Source: Streptacidiphilus sp. P02-A3a
GTDB taxonomy: Bacteria > Actinomycetota > Actinomycetes > Streptomycetales > Streptomycetaceae
DNA: 64,000 bases
NCBI RefSeq assembly: GCF_014084105.1
Contig: NZ_CP048289.1
Span: 8,875,922-8,939,921 of the forward strand
Direction of reading: 5' to 3'
The notes under the pieces were generated by a model, which was given only the letters and a program-made list of their open reading frames with translations, was not told where the DNA came from and made no database searches. Both the position numbers and the translations under genes were made by a program. Numbering within the stretch: the first letter of the stretch is position 1; each line of letters opens with the position of its first letter. Shown piece by piece: positions 1 through 9,554 of this stretch.

Positions 1-1116
1 CCGGACATCTTCGCCGCCGTGCGCGAGCGCGACGTGCTGCTGCACCACCCCTACGACAGCTTCTCCACCTCGGTCACCGCCTTCCTGGAGCAGGCCGCCA
101 ACGACCCGCAGGTCCTGGCGATCAAGCAGACCCTGTACCGGACCAGCGGCGACTCGCCGATCGTGGACGCGCTGATCGACGCCGCCGAGTCCGGCAAGCA
201 GGTGCTGGTGCTGGTCGAGATCAAGGCCAGGTTCGACGAGCAGGCCAACATCAAGTGGGCCCGCAAGCTGGAGGAGGCCGGCTGCCACGTGGTCTACGGC
301 CTGGTCGGGCTGAAGACCCACTCCAAGCTGTCCCTGGTGGTCCGCCAGGAGGGCGAGACGCTGCGCCGCTACGCCCACGTCGGCACCGGCAACTACCACC
401 CGAAGACCGCCCGGCTGTACGAGGACCTCGGCATCATCACCGCCGACCCGCAGGTCGGCGCGGACCTCTCGGACCTGTTCAACCGGCTCTCCGGCTACTC
501 CCGCCGGGAGACCTACGGACGGCTGCTGGTCGCCCCGCGCTCGCTGCGGCAGGGCCTGGTCACCCGGATCCAGGAGGAGATCGCCCACCACCTGGCCGGG
601 CGCCCGGCCCGGATCCAGTTCAAGCTGAACTCCATCGTCGACGAGGCCATCATCGACGCGCTCTACCGGGCCTCCCAGGCGGGGGTGCGGGTGGACGTGT
701 GGGTGCGCGGGATCTGCGCGATCCGTCCGGGCGTCCCCGGGCTGTCCGAGAACATCCGGGTCCGCAGCATCCTCGGCCGCTTCCTGGAGCACTCGCGGAT
801 CTTCCTGTTCGGCAACGGCGGCGACCCCGAGGTGTGGATCGGCAGCGCCGACATGATGCACCGCAACCTCGACCGCCGGATCGAGGCGCTGCTCCGGGTC
901 ACCGACGCCGGGCACCGCGCCGAGCTGGCCGGGCTGCTGGAGCTCGGCATCGCCGACGAGACCTCCTCCTGGCACCTGGGTCCCGACGGGACCTGGACCC
1001 GGCACGCCCACGCCGAGGACGGCAGCCCGCTGCGCAACGTCCAGGAACTGCTCATCGAGTCCCGGCGGCGCACACGCCGAACCGACGGCTGGGGGCAGGG
1101 TGGCCCCCGGAGCTGA
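1..1116 (+). CDS. ppk: Polyphosphate kinase 1, 3' part (5' end outside window)
   Basis: Catalyses reversible transfer of the ATP gamma phosphate onto polyphosphate. The reading frame is open to the first base, so only the C-terminal 371 residues are present. Visible PPK1 hallmarks are LLHHPYDSF near the left edge, the KTHSK segment corresponding to the HxK site of the phosphorylated histidine, the [12 protein letters not shown] segment, and [13 protein letters not shown], which carries the second conserved histidine. The C-terminal [27 protein letters not shown] region also fits the family. A CHAD protein and a Nudix hydrolase follow immediately, then the Pst phosphate transporter, so polyphosphate synthesis and phosphate uptake sit side by side. 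Identity is firm; only the start is missing. Confidence 0.95.
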   Translation, partial: PDIFAAVRERDVLLHHPYDSFSTSVTAFLEQAANDPQVLAIKQTLYRTSGDSPIVDALIDAAESGKQVLVLVEIKARFDEQANIKWARKLEEAGCHVVYGLVGLKTHSKLSLVVRQEGETLRRYAHVGTGNYHPKTARLYEDLGIITADPQVGADLSDLFNRLSGYSRRETYGRLLVAPRSLRQGLVTRIQEEIAHHLAGRPARIQFKLNSIVDEAIIDALYRASQAGVRVDVWVRGICAIRPGVPGLSENIRVRSILGRFLEHSRIFLFGNGGDPEVWIGSADMMHRNLDRRIEALLRVTDAGHRAELAGLLELGIADETSSWHLGPDGTWTRHAHAEDGSPLRNVQELLIESRRRTRRTDGWGQGGPRS

Positions 1117-1159
1117 GCGCCCGCCCACCGACCGAGACGACAACGGGGACTTACGCACG

Positions 1160-2170
1160 ATGACCGACGCACCCGGGGTGCTCGCCATGCCCGCCACAGC
1201 GGCGGGCGACGGCACCGACGCCGCGCCGGAGGCCGCCGACAGCGCGGCCGCCGAGGGGATCACCGGCACCGCAGGCGAGACCCTGGCCGCGCATCTGGCC
1301 GCCCACGCGGGCAGCTTCCTGCGCGGCCTGCCGGCCATCGACCCGCGCACCCTGCGCCGGGTCGCCGGGGCGCTGCACACCTTCGACCCGCTGCTGGACC
1401 CGGCCTGGGCCCGGGAGCTGCACGACGAGCTGACCCGGCTCGGCACCCTGCTCGGCCAGGAGCTGGCGTACACCCGGCGGCTGGCCCGGCTGACCGCCGC
1501 GCTGGACACGCTGGCCTGCGTCGACGCCGAGGCCGCCCCCGGCGCGCCCAAGGCCAGGGCGCTGCTGGAACGCCAGCTCACGCTGGCCCGCTCCCGCGCG
1601 CACAGCCTCGCCCTGCAGGAGCTCGGCTCGGCCCGCTTCCACGCGATCGCGGACCGGATGACGCTGCTGGTCTCCGATCTGCCGCTGCGCGGCACGGTCG
1701 GCGACGACCCGGCCCGGGCGCTGCTGCCGTTCGCCGCCACCGCCCGGCTCCGGCTGACCGAGGCGGTGGCGGCGCTGCCGCTGCACCGCAGCGCCCGGCC
1801 GTACAACGGCGACGCGCTGCACGAATCCGGCGAGGACCTGCCCTGGCGGCAGGTCCGGCTGCTGGCGCTGCGGGCCCGCTACGCGCTGGAGGTCTGCGCC
1901 CCGCTGCTGGGCACGGCCGTCGGCGGCCCGACGGCCGGGCTGGCGGAGCTGGCCCGGCTGCTCGGGCAGCACCAGGAGGCCACCGACGCCGCCGGGGCCG
2001 CCGCCCTGGCCGGGGCCACCCCGAGGATCACCCCCGCCACCGCGTACGTGCTGGGCGTGGTCCATGCTGATCAACGTCTGGAGGTGGAAGCGGCCCGCCA
2101 CGCCTTCAGCCTCGCCTGGCCCGACATCCACCACCCGGATTGGCTCTCCGACACATGGCTCACCCGCTGA
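1160..2170 (+). CDS. CHAD domain protein
   Basis: A 336-residue protein rich in Arg, Leu and Ala, predicted to be all-helical. The CHAD core runs from about residue 40 to the end, with the typical helical repeats carrying spaced basic residues (for example RTLRRVAGALHTFDPLL and HDELTRLGTLLGQELAYTRR). CHAD domains are known to bind polyphosphate and often sit beside polyphosphate enzymes. Here the gene begins 43 bases after ppk, and its end overlaps the Nudix gene by 16 bases, so a three-gene operon is likely. The ATG is chosen because GGGGAC lies about 10 bases upstream; an in-frame GTG-type start further upstream would overlap ppk and looks spurious. Binding of polyphosphate is inferred from the family and the neighbour. 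Confidence 0.85.
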   Translation: MTDAPGVLAMPATAAGDGTDAAPEAADSAAAEGITGTAGETLAAHLAAHAGSFLRGLPAIDPRTLRRVAGALHTFDPLLDPAWARELHDELTRLGTLLGQELAYTRRLARLTAALDTLACVDAEAAPGAPKARALLERQLTLARSRAHSLALQELGSARFHAIADRMTLLVSDLPLRGTVGDDPARALLPFAATARLRLTEAVAALPLHRSARPYNGDALHESGEDLPWRQVRLLALRARYALEVCAPLLGTAVGGPTAGLAELARLLGQHQEATDAAGAAALAGATPRITPATAYVLGVVHADQRLEVEAARHAFSLAWPDIHHPDWLSDTWLTR

Positions 2171-2586
2171 CCGTTCAGACGCAGGACCGGATCCGGGCGG
2201 CGGGGGTGGTGCTGTGGCGGGCCGGTGAGCAGTCGGACGAGCCGGAACTGGCGCTGATCCACCGGCCCAAGCTGGACGACTGGTCCTTCCCGAAGGGCAA
2301 GCTGAAGGACGGCGAGCGGGCCAAGGAGGCGGCCCGCCGGGAGGCGCTGGAGGAGACCGGCATGCGGGTGGAGCTCGGCTCCCGGCTGCCGACCCAGCGG
2401 TACCTGGCCAAGGGGCGGCCCAAACGCGTCCGCTACTGGTCAGCGGTGCGGGTGTCGGGATCGTTCGCCCCGAACCGCGAGGTGGACCGGCTGGAGTGGC
2501 TGCCGGCCGGTGAGGCGCGGCAGCGGCTCAGCTACGCTCACGACCGCGAGTTGGTGGACGCACTGCTCAAACAGCTCTGCGAGTGA
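2155..2586 (+). CDS. Nudix (MutT-like) hydrolase
   Basis: A 143-residue single-domain Nudix hydrolase. The Nudix box starts at GKLKDGE and ends in REALEETGMRV, with the metal-binding REALEE glutamates intact. Family members cleave nucleoside diphosphates linked to another moiety; the real substrate is unknown. The position after ppk and CHAD is the layout of actinobacterial MutT1-like proteins, and those with an extra C-terminal phosphoglycerate-mutase domain are longer, so this is a short form. The ATG start overlaps the CHAD stop by 16 bases. A TTG codon 15 bases earlier is possible but less likely. The PHO-box region begins roughly 90 bases after the stop. Confidence 0.88.
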   Translation: MAHPLTVQTQDRIRAAGVVLWRAGEQSDEPELALIHRPKLDDWSFPKGKLKDGERAKEAARREALEETGMRVELGSRLPTQRYLAKGRPKRVRYWSAVRVSGSFAPNREVDRLEWLPAGEARQRLSYAHDRELVDALLKQLCE

Positions 2587-2677
2587 ATGGTCTGACGGTA
2601 AGACAGCTTAATCCCGCCGTGTCGAGGCCGTAGCGAAACCGTTACTACCAAACCCCGTATCCCGGCGTCCGTCCGAG

Positions 2678-2717
2678 GTTCACCCTCCGTTCATTTGTGC
2701 TGGCCTGTCGCTTCACT
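2678..2717 (+). promoter_or_regulatory. PHO box array (PhoP operator) upstream of pstS
   Basis: GTTCACC at 2678-2684 is followed exactly 11 bases later by GTTCATT at 2689-2695. A third unit 22 bases further on reads CTTCACT at 2711-2717; the unit between them (2700) is degenerate. Direct repeats of GTTCACC-like heptamers with 11-bp period are the known Streptomyces PhoP binding pattern. The array ends about 100 bases before the pstS start. PhoP itself is not in the window. Confidence 0.8.
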
Positions 2718-2819
2718 TGACCCACCTAACGTCCATTGGTGTCGGAGGCCGTAAGACCCTCCCCTCCACCACGAAAGTCCCAGACCACAGACCCTGGGAC
2801 ACTCCGAAAGGGACACCAA

Positions 2820-3974
2820 GTGAAGCTCCAGCGGAACGGCCGCACCAAGGCCCTCGCCATCGGCGCCGTGGCGGTCGTCAGCTCGCTGACGCTCGCGGCG
2901 TGCGGCTCCAACAACAACGGCACCACCTCCGGCAGCAGCGCCTCCGCGAGCAGCTCCGCAGGCTCCACCTCGACCGCGGCCTCCCCGGCCGGTGCCGACT
3001 GCGGCAGCGGCCAGCTGCTCGGCGCGGGCTCCACCGCCCAGCAGAACGCCGTCACCCAGTGGGTCAAGGACTTCCAGTCGCAGTGCTCGGGCGTCACGGT
3101 CAACTACCAGGGCACCGGCTCGGGCGCGGGTCTGACCAGCTTCGAGGCCGGCAAGGTCGCCTTCGCCGGCTCCGACGCCGCGATGAAGCCCGCCGACATC
3201 GCCAAGACCGCCGCGGTCTGCCCCGGCGGCCAGGGCATCGACCTGCCGATGATCGGTGGCCCGATCGCGATCGCCTACAACGTCCCCGGCGTGAGCAACC
3301 TGGTGCTGGACGCGCCGACCCTGGCGAAGATCTTCACCGGCCAGATCACCAACTGGAACGACACCGCGATCAAGACGCTGAACCCGACCGCGTCGCTGCC
3401 GAACCTGCCGATCCAGACGTTCCACCGCTCCGACAGCTCGGGCACCACCAACAACCTCACCGCGTACCTGCACGCGGCCGACCCGGCCGACTTCTCCTAC
3501 GCCGCCACCAAGGTGTGGCCGGCCAAGGGCGGCCAGGGCGCCACCGGTTCGGCGGGCCTCGCGGCCCAGGTGAAGGCCGTCAAGGGGGCCATCTCCTACT
3601 TCGAGCTGTCCTACGCGACCGCGGGCAACTTCAGCACCGTCCAGATCGCCACCGGCGCCCCCGCCCCGGTCGCCGTCTCCGCGGCCAACGCCGCCCAGCT
3701 GATCGCCACCGCGCCGGTCGTGGGCACCGGCTCCGACCTGGCGCTGAAGCTCAACTACGCGACCAAGGCCCCCAACGCCTACCCGATCACCCTGGTCACC
3801 TACGAGATCGTCTGCGACAAGGGCAACAAGGCCGCGACCCTCCCCGCGCTCAAGGCCTTCCTGAACTACACCATCAGCTCCGCCGGACAGCAGTCGGTCG
3901 CCTCCCTGGGCTACGTGCCGCTGCCCGCCGCGCTGGCCGCCAAGGTCCAGGCCGAGATCGCGACCCTGAGCTAG
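2820..3974 (+). CDS. pstS: Phosphate ABC transporter substrate-binding lipoprotein PstS
   Basis: A 384-residue lipoprotein that captures phosphate for the PstCAB transporter. It has a basic N-terminus, a hydrophobic stretch and a lipobox LAAC with the lipidated Cys near residue 29. A Ser/Thr/Gly linker follows, then the PstS fold. Phosphate-contacting segments are recognisable: GAGSTAQQNAV, GTGSGAGL, GSDAAMK and HRSDSSGTTNN. The GTG start is supported by AAAGGGA about 8 bases upstream and places the signal peptide at the N-terminus; an upstream in-frame extension would bury it. It lies downstream of the PHO-box repeats and upstream of a strong hairpin that may keep pstS more highly expressed than the permease genes. 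Confidence 0.95.
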   Translation: MKLQRNGRTKALAIGAVAVVSSLTLAACGSNNNGTTSGSSASASSSAGSTSTAASPAGADCGSGQLLGAGSTAQQNAVTQWVKDFQSQCSGVTVNYQGTGSGAGLTSFEAGKVAFAGSDAAMKPADIAKTAAVCPGGQGIDLPMIGGPIAIAYNVPGVSNLVLDAPTLAKIFTGQITNWNDTAIKTLNPTASLPNLPIQTFHRSDSSGTTNNLTAYLHAADPADFSYAATKVWPAKGGQGATGSAGLAAQVKAVKGAISYFELSYATAGNFSTVQIATGAPAPVAVSAANAAQLIATAPVVGTGSDLALKLNYATKAPNAYPITLVTYEIVCDKGNKAATLPALKAFLNYTISSAGQQSVASLGYVPLPAALAAKVQAEIATLS

Positions 3975-3982
3975 TCGGCAGC

Positions 3983-4013
3983 GGGTCGGCCCGGTCCTGA
4001 CCCGGGCCGACCC
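3983..4013 (+). terminator. Hairpin between pstS and pstC (probable attenuator)
   Basis: A perfect 12-bp GC stem, GGGTCGGCCCGG with CCGGGCCGACCC, encloses a 7-base loop, starting 9 bases after the pstS stop. There is no U tract, as is common in high-GC actinobacteria. A second imperfect hairpin lies at about 4047-4087. Partial termination or 3'-end protection would let pstS transcript exceed pstCAB transcript; this is inference. Confidence 0.6.
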
Positions 4014-4171
4014 CGCGCCGGTGCGCACCGACCGCACCACCCGCCGAGCCCGGCCCTGCCCCGAGGGGGGAGGGCAGGCCGGGCCCGGCACCCGCACCAT
4101 CCGCCCCCCTTCTCGTCCGGTGCACCGCCGCCAGGCGCCGTCTCGACGGCGCCACCCAGACCGGAGAACCC

Positions 4172-5260
4172 ATGGACCTCCCTGACACGGCTCCGCCACA
4201 CGACAGCTCACCGCTGGAGAGCGCCGCAGGCGCCCCGCAGAGCGAGCCCACCACCGACCTCCTCGCCGACGGCCGCCCGCCTGTCGAGCGGGGTACAGCC
4301 GCGTCCGAGCAGTCCGAACGCCGCAAGCGCGTCGTCCGCCCGGGCGACCTGATCTTCGCCGGAGCCTCGCGCGGCTCCGGCATCCTGCTGCTGGTGGTCA
4401 TGGCCGCGATCGCGGTCTTCCTGACCATCCGCTCCGTGCACGCGATCAGCGTGGACGGCGGGAACTTCTTCACCACCCAGGGCTACGACATCGAGGACAC
4501 CCCCATGGTGTTCGGGATGTCCGCGCTGGTCCTCGGCACGGTGGTGAGCGCCGTGGTCGCGATGGTGCTGGCGGTGCCGGTGTCCATCGGCGTGGCGCTG
4601 TTCATCTCGCACCTCGCGCCGCGCCGGATGGCCCAGGCCCTCGGCTACGTGGTGGACCTGCTCGCCGCCGTCCCCAGCATCGTCTACGGCCTGTGGGGCG
4701 CGCTGTTCCTGGTGCCGCACATGCTCGGCGTCAACGCCTGGCTGAACCAGTACTTCGGCTGGACCTACGTCTTCAAGCAGCAGATGCCCGGCGACCAGCC
4801 GCGCAGCCTGTTCACCGTGGGCGTGCTGCTGGCCATCATGATCCTCCCGATCGTCACCGCGGTGACCCGCGAGATCTTCCTCCAGGTCCCCCGGGCCCAC
4901 GAGGAGGCCGCGCTGGCGCTGGGCGCCACCCGCTGGGAGGTCATCCGGACCGCCGTGCTGCCCTTCGCCCGGTCCGGCATCGTCAGCGCCTCCATGCTCG
5001 GCCTCGGCCGGGCCCTGGGCGAGACCATGGCCGTGGCCACGGTGCTCTCGCCGAGCCTGGTGCTGAGCCTGCACATCACCGACCCGGGCGGCAGCACCAT
5101 CGCCCAGAACATCGCCACCCAGTTCGGCGACGCCCTCGGTGACGGCCGTGACGCGCTGATCGCCTCCGGTCTGGTCCTCTTCGTCATCACGCTGCTGGTC
5201 AACGGTGGTGCTCGGCTGATCATCGCCCGCCGCAAGGAATACTCGGGGGCGAACGCCTGA
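4172..5260 (+). CDS. pstC: Phosphate ABC transporter permease PstC
   Basis: A 362-residue inner-membrane permease subunit of the Pst importer. It has a hydrophilic N-terminal extension of about 65 residues and then six predicted membrane segments. The cytoplasmic EAA loop that docks on PstB is visible as [15 protein letters not shown], followed by [17 protein letters not shown], a PstC signature. ATG is preceded by GGAG at the right spacing. The stop overlaps the pstA start by one base (TGATG), which indicates translational coupling. Confidence 0.95.
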   Translation: MDLPDTAPPHDSSPLESAAGAPQSEPTTDLLADGRPPVERGTAASEQSERRKRVVRPGDLIFAGASRGSGILLLVVMAAIAVFLTIRSVHAISVDGGNFFTTQGYDIEDTPMVFGMSALVLGTVVSAVVAMVLAVPVSIGVALFISHLAPRRMAQALGYVVDLLAAVPSIVYGLWGALFLVPHMLGVNAWLNQYFGWTYVFKQQMPGDQPRSLFTVGVLLAIMILPIVTAVTREIFLQVPRAHEEAALALGATRWEVIRTAVLPFARSGIVSASMLGLGRALGETMAVATVLSPSLVLSLHITDPGGSTIAQNIATQFGDALGDGRDALIASGLVLFVITLLVNGGARLIIARRKEYSGANA

Positions 5261-6330
5261 TGAGCACCATCTCCACCACGCCGAAGAACAACCCGCTGTC
5301 GTCCAGCCTCACCGGACGCCGCCTGCCCCGCTGGACCCCGGCCGCGACCGTCGTCGGCGCCGCCGTACTGGCGGTCCTGATCGGCACCGTCTTCTCGGTC
5401 TCCAGCAAGCTCCAGTGGTGCCTGATGGGCGCGATCTTCTTCGTGCTCGGCCAGTACATCCTGGCCCGCGCCGTCGAGGGCCGCCGCCAGGCCAAGAACG
5501 GGCTGATCACCAGCCTGGTCTGGGTGGCCTTCCTGCTGGCGCTGCTGCCGCTGGTCGGCCTGCTGTACTACACGATCTCGCAGGGCATCGGCGTCATCAA
5601 CATCACCTTCCTGACGCACTCGATGAACGACATCTCGCCCAACCAGGCGGGCGGCGGGCTCTACCACGCGCTGATCGCCACCCTGGAGCAGGTCGGGCTG
5701 GCCGCCGTGATCGCCGGACCGGTCGGCATCCTGACCGCCGTCTACCTGGTCGAGTACGGCAACGGCGGCCTCCTGGCCAGGTGCGTCACCTTCTTCGTGG
5801 ACGTGATGAGCGGCGTTCCGTCGATCGTCGCGGGCCTCTTCATCCTGACGTTCTGGATCATGATCCTGAACATGCCCTACACCGGCTTCGCCGGCAGCCT
5901 GGCCCTGGCCATCCTGATGATGCCGATCGTGGTGCGCTCCACCGAGGAGATGCTCAAGCTCGTCCCCAACGAGCTGCGCGAGGCCAGCCTCGCCCTGGGC
6001 GTGCCCAAGTGGCTGACCATCGTGCGGATCGTCCTGCCGACCTCCATCGGCGGGATCACCACCGGCCTGATGCTGGCCGTCGCCCGCATCATCGGCGAGA
6101 CCGCACCGATCCTGATGTTGGTCTTCGGCACCGACCTGATCAACAACAACCCGTTCAGCGGACCGCAGTCCTCGCTGCCGCTGTACGTCTACCAGCAGTA
6201 CAACGCCGGGACCGACGCCTCGCAGGCGCGGGCCTGGGGCGCCGCGCTGGTGCTGATCGTGCTGGTCATGCTGTTGAACCTGGTCGCCCGCGGCATCGCC
6301 CGCTGGAAGGCGCCGAAGGCATCGCACTGA
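5260..6330 (+). CDS. pstA: Phosphate ABC transporter permease PstA
   Basis: A 356-residue partner permease of PstC. It shows two N-terminal membrane segments and then the permease domain with [13 protein letters not shown], the EAA loop [15 protein letters not shown] and [13 protein letters not shown] near the C-terminus. These are diagnostic for PstA rather than PstC. It starts within the pstC stop codon. The pstB gene follows after 56 bases. Confidence 0.95.
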   Translation: MSTISTTPKNNPLSSSLTGRRLPRWTPAATVVGAAVLAVLIGTVFSVSSKLQWCLMGAIFFVLGQYILARAVEGRRQAKNGLITSLVWVAFLLALLPLVGLLYYTISQGIGVINITFLTHSMNDISPNQAGGGLYHALIATLEQVGLAAVIAGPVGILTAVYLVEYGNGGLLARCVTFFVDVMSGVPSIVAGLFILTFWIMILNMPYTGFAGSLALAILMMPIVVRSTEEMLKLVPNELREASLALGVPKWLTIVRIVLPTSIGGITTGLMLAVARIIGETAPILMLVFGTDLINNNPFSGPQSSLPLYVYQQYNAGTDASQARAWGAALVLIVLVMLLNLVARGIARWKAPKASH

Positions 6331-6386
6331 CGTGCGACAGCCCTAAAAGACTTTCAGACTTCAGGAACGAAAAGAGAACCCCCATC

Positions 6387-7163
6387 ATGGCCAAGCGCAT
6401 CGATGTCAGCGGGCTGAACGCCTACTACGGAAACTTCCGGGCCGTCGAGGACATCTCGATGACCGTCGAGCCCCGCTCCGTGACCGCCTTCATCGGCCCC
6501 TCCGGCTGCGGCAAGTCCACCTTCCTGCGCACGCTCAACCGCATGCACGAGGTCATCCCCGGCGCCCGGGTCGAGGGCAAGGTGCTGCTGGACGACGAGA
6601 ACCTGTACGGCAACGGGGTCGACCCGGTCGCCGTCCGCCGCACCGTCGGCATGGTCTTCCAGCGCCCCAACCCCTTCCCCTCCATGTCCATCAAGGAGAA
6701 CGTCGCCGCCGGGCTGAAGCTCAACGGCGTCCGCGACCGGAAGCGGATCGACGAGGCCGTCGAGCGCTCGCTGATCGGCGCGAACCTGTGGAACGAGGTC
6801 AAGGACCGGCTGAACCGCCCCGGCGCCGGCCTCTCCGGCGGCCAGCAGCAGCGGCTCTGCATCGCCCGCGCCATCGCGGTCGAGCCGCAGGTGCTGCTGA
6901 TGGACGAGCCCTGCTCGGCCCTGGACCCGATCTCCACCCTCGCCATCGAGGACCTGATCGGGACCCTCAAGGAGCAGTTCACCATCGTCATCGTCACCCA
7001 CAACATGCAGCAGGCCGCGCGTGTCAGCGACCGCACCGCCTTCTTCAACCTGTCGGCGGTGGGCCAGCCGGGACGCCTGATCGAGATAGACGCCACGGAG
7101 AAGATCTTCTCCAACCCGTCCGTCCAGGCCACCGAGGACTACATCTCCGGCCGCTTCGGCTGA
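6387..7163 (+). CDS. pstB: Phosphate ABC transporter ATPase PstB
   Basis: A 258-residue ATPase that powers phosphate import. Walker A is GPSGCGKST, the ABC signature is LSGGQQQR, Walker B is [12 protein letters not shown], and the H-loop histidine lies in [10 protein letters not shown]. The length matches the family. The ATG is chosen because [11 protein letters not shown] is the usual PstB N-terminus and AAGAGAA lies upstream; the long open frame upstream is a shadow of pstA. Two hairpins follow the gene. Confidence 0.96.
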   Translation: MAKRIDVSGLNAYYGNFRAVEDISMTVEPRSVTAFIGPSGCGKSTFLRTLNRMHEVIPGARVEGKVLLDDENLYGNGVDPVAVRRTVGMVFQRPNPFPSMSIKENVAAGLKLNGVRDRKRIDEAVERSLIGANLWNEVKDRLNRPGAGLSGGQQQRLCIARAIAVEPQVLLMDEPCSALDPISTLAIEDLIGTLKEQFTIVIVTHNMQQAARVSDRTAFFNLSAVGQPGRLIEIDATEKIFSNPSVQATEDYISGRFG

Positions 7164-7206
7164 CCGGCCCAGTGGTCACCCGCCTCGGCTGACCACCCCC
7201 CGAACC

Positions 7207-7242
7207 ACCCCGTGGCGCTGCTAGGCGGTGCCGCCACGGGGT
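7207..7242. terminator. Hairpin terminator after pstB
   Basis: Arms ACCCCGTGGCG and CGCCACGGGGT form a perfect 11-bp stem with a 14-base loop, 43 bases past the pstB stop. It sits between convergent genes and could act on both strands. Confidence 0.7.
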
Positions 7243-7247
7243 AACCG

Positions 7248-7283
7248 AAGGCCCCGCCCCGGGTAGACCGGGGGCGGGGCCTT
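7248..7283. terminator. Second hairpin terminator between pstB and pit
   Basis: A perfect 13-bp stem, AAGGCCCCGCCCC with GGGGCGGGGCCTT, and a 10-base loop. On the minus strand, this faces the end of pit and ends in A/T-rich flanks, so it is likely the pit terminator. Confidence 0.75.
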
Positions 7284-7326
7284 CAGCCGTACGCCTTCGC
7301 TCCTGCCTTCCGCCCTGCCGGGCGGG

Positions 7327-8322
7327 TCAGCGCACGATCGCCCAGCTGATCCAGTAGACCACCGCGGCCACCAGCCCGGCGGCGGGCATGGTCAGCACCC
7401 AGCCGATGACGATGTTCTGGGCGACCCCCCAGCGGACCGCGCGCACCCGCTTGGTCGCGCCCACACCCATGATCGCGGACGTGATGATGTGGGTCGTCGA
7501 GACCGGCACCTTGTACACGTACGAGGTGATGTAGAGGATCGACGAGGCCACCGACTCGGCGGCGAAGCCCTGCGGCGGGTCCAACTCGATGATCTTGCGG
7601 CCGAGGGTGCGCATGATCCGCCAGCCGCCCGCCCAGGTGCCCAGCGACAGCACCACGGCGGTGCTGACCTTCACCCAGAACGGGATCGCGGTGCCGGTCA
7701 GGTGGTGCGAGATGGTCAGCGCCAGCACCACCACCCCCATGGTCTTCTGCGAGTCCTGCAGGCCGTGGCCGAGCGCCATCGCCGCCGCCGACACCGTCTG
7801 CGCCACCCGGAAGTTGCGCTTGGCCCGGTGCGGGTTCGCCCGGCGGAAGATCCACATGATGGCGACCATCACCATGAAGCCGAGCACCAGGCCGACCAGT
7901 GGCGAGGTGATCATCGGCAGTACGACGTTCTTCCACACCCCCGACCAGATCACCCCGGTACCACCGGCCAGCGCCGCCCCCACCATCCCGCCGAACAGCG
8001 AGTGGGTGGACGAGGACGGCAGCCCGAAGTACCAGGTCACCAGGTTCCAGGCGATCGCCCCGACCAGCGCGGCCCAGAGGATCACCATCCCCTTGCCCCC
8101 GGTCGGGGCCTCGATGATGCCGTCGCTGACGGTCTTGGCGACCCCGGTCCCGAAGAAGGCCCCGGCCAGGTTCATCACCGCCGCCATCATCAGCGCCGCC
8201 CGCGGCGTCAGCGCCCTGGTCGACACCGAGGTGGCAATGGCGTTCGCGGAGTCGTGGAAGCCGTTGGTGTAGGCGAAGCCGAAGGCGACCGCCACCACCA
8301 GGACGAGTCCGAGCATGTCCAC
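7327..8322 (-). CDS. pit: Low-affinity inorganic phosphate transporter, Pit family
   Basis: A 331-residue integral membrane protein with about ten predicted helices. It carries the duplicated PHO4/Pit signature: GFHDSANAIATSVSTRAL near the N-terminus and related SHHLTGTAIP/AWTLGR-type elements in the second half. Pit proteins take up metal-phosphate with protons. The GTG start lies 5 bases after the DUF47 gene, the standard two-gene arrangement in which the PhoU-like protein modulates Pit. Facing pstB across two terminators, it places high- and low-affinity phosphate uptake next to each other. Confidence 0.93.
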   Translation of the reverse strand: MDMLGLVLVVAVAFGFAYTNGFHDSANAIATSVSTRALTPRAALMMAAVMNLAGAFFGTGVAKTVSDGIIEAPTGGKGMVILWAALVGAIAWNLVTWYFGLPSSSTHSLFGGMVGAALAGGTGVIWSGVWKNVVLPMITSPLVGLVLGFMVMVAIMWIFRRANPHRAKRNFRVAQTVSAAAMALGHGLQDSQKTMGVVVLALTISHHLTGTAIPFWVKVSTAVVLSLGTWAGGWRIMRTLGRKIIELDPPQGFAAESVASSILYITSYVYKVPVSTTHIITSAIMGVGATKRVRAVRWGVAQNIVIGWVLTMPAAGLVAAVVYWISWAIVR

Positions 8323-8327
8323 GCGGC

Positions 8328-8948
8328 TCAGGACTCCTTGACGGCGATGGTCTCCACCGTGTTCGCCACATGCTCGAAGGCGTCCGCCGCTTCCTCCAGG
8401 ACGTCCACGACCTGCTTCAGCTTCAGCACCTCGATCGCCTCATAGGAGCCGCTGAACAGGTGCGCGAGGAGCTTCCGGTGGATCTGGTCCGCCTGGTTCT
8501 CCAGCCGGTTCACCTCGATCCAGTACTCCGTCAGGTTGTCCATGGTGCGCAGGTTCGGCATGGCCGCCGCGGTCAGCTCCGCCGCCCGCGCCAGCACCTC
8601 GATCTGCTGCTCGATGCCCTGCGGCAGGGTCTCGATCTCATAGAGGACGACCAGGTCGACCGCCTCCTCCATGAAGTCCATGATGTCGTCCAGGGAGGAC
8701 GCCAGGTTGTAGATGTCCTCCCGGTCGAACGGGGTGATGAACGAGGAGTTCAGCTGGTGGAAGATGGCATGGGTGATGTCGTCACCGGAGTGCTCGGCGG
8801 CACGCATCCGCTCGGCGAGCTCGGGCCGTGCGGCGACATCTGCACCGAGCAGCTCCAGCAGGAGCTTTGAGCCCGTGACGAGATTGCTCGCCGAAGCGGC
8901 GAACATGTCATAGAAGCTCGTCTCCCGGGGGGTCAGACGAATTCGCAC
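8328..8948 (-). CDS. DUF47 PhoU-like Pit accessory protein
   Basis: A 206-residue all-helical protein of the DUF47/PhoU-like family. Typical features are the N-terminal MRIRLTPRETSFYDMFAASA segment, the acidic metal-binding helices containing FDREDIYNLASSLDDIMDF and the C-terminal KQVVDVLEEAADAFEHVAN. Family members bind metal clusters and control the adjacent Pit transporter. The two genes are separated by 5 bases and surely co-transcribed, DUF47 first. I saw no convincing PHO box in the roughly 60 bases upstream. Confidence 0.93.
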   Translation of the reverse strand: MRIRLTPRETSFYDMFAASASNLVTGSKLLLELLGADVAARPELAERMRAAEHSGDDITHAIFHQLNSSFITPFDREDIYNLASSLDDIMDFMEEAVDLVVLYEIETLPQGIEQQIEVLARAAELTAAAMPNLRTMDNLTEYWIEVNRLENQADQIHRKLLAHLFSGSYEAIEVLKLKQVVDVLEEAADAFEHVANTVETIAVKES

Positions 8949-9198
8949 AAATCTCTCCGAAGTACAGGGTGCGGTCGAGTCGATGCTAGGCGCTGCTTGC
9001 AGTGACTCCGCGTGCCGGGGGGTGGCAGCGTCGGCACCCCTTGCCTGCGCTTATCCTTGCGCACGACGAAACGACGTGCTGCTCGGAGACTGTGCACCAT
9101 CAGTGTGACGGAATGCCGCAGGGAACGCTGCCCCTGTGCGCTGAGTAGTATTCACGAGTCCTCCACGAATCCGACAGGCCCTGTGCGAGGCCCATACG

Positions 9199-9549
9199 AT
9201 GGACAGGGTGGAGGCAATGGAGACACCGCAGCAGGGGCAACCGGACCTGTCGGGCGCGCCGCCCGGACCGCACGGCTACAGCTCGCAGCGCGAGGCGCAC
9301 ATCAAGCGGCTGCGCCGGATCGAGGGTCAGGTCCGGGGGCTCCAGCGGATGGTGGAGGAGGACGTCTACTGCATCGACATCCTCACCCAGGTGTCCGCGA
9401 GCACCAAGGCGCTCCAGTCCTTCGCACTGAGTCTGCTGGAGGAGCATCTGCGGCACTGCGTCGCCGCGGCGGTGGCCGACGGCGGACCGGAGGCGGACGA
9501 CAAAGTGGCCGAGGCCACAGCGGCGATCGCCCGGCTGCTCCGGTCCTGA
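9199..9549 (+). CDS. csoR: CsoR-type metal-sensing repressor
   Basis: A 116-residue DUF156/CsoR family repressor. The signature helix IKRLRRIEGQVRGLQRMVEED is followed by DVYCIDIL, giving the first copper-ligand Cys. EEHLRHCV supplies the His and second Cys, so the Cys-His-Cys Cu(I) site is complete. CsoR releases DNA when copper binds and controls copper efflux. By synteny it corresponds to the S. coelicolor/S. lividans CsoR near SCO4136 (recalled). No copper ATPase or chaperone is adjacent, and I did not find a GTACCC-type palindrome nearby, so its targets are elsewhere. An internal ATG six codons in is an alternative start. Confidence 0.88.
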   Translation: MDRVEAMETPQQGQPDLSGAPPGPHGYSSQREAHIKRLRRIEGQVRGLQRMVEEDVYCIDILTQVSASTKALQSFALSLLEEHLRHCVAAAVADGGPEADDKVAEATAAIARLLRS

Positions 9550-9554
9550 CTCCG

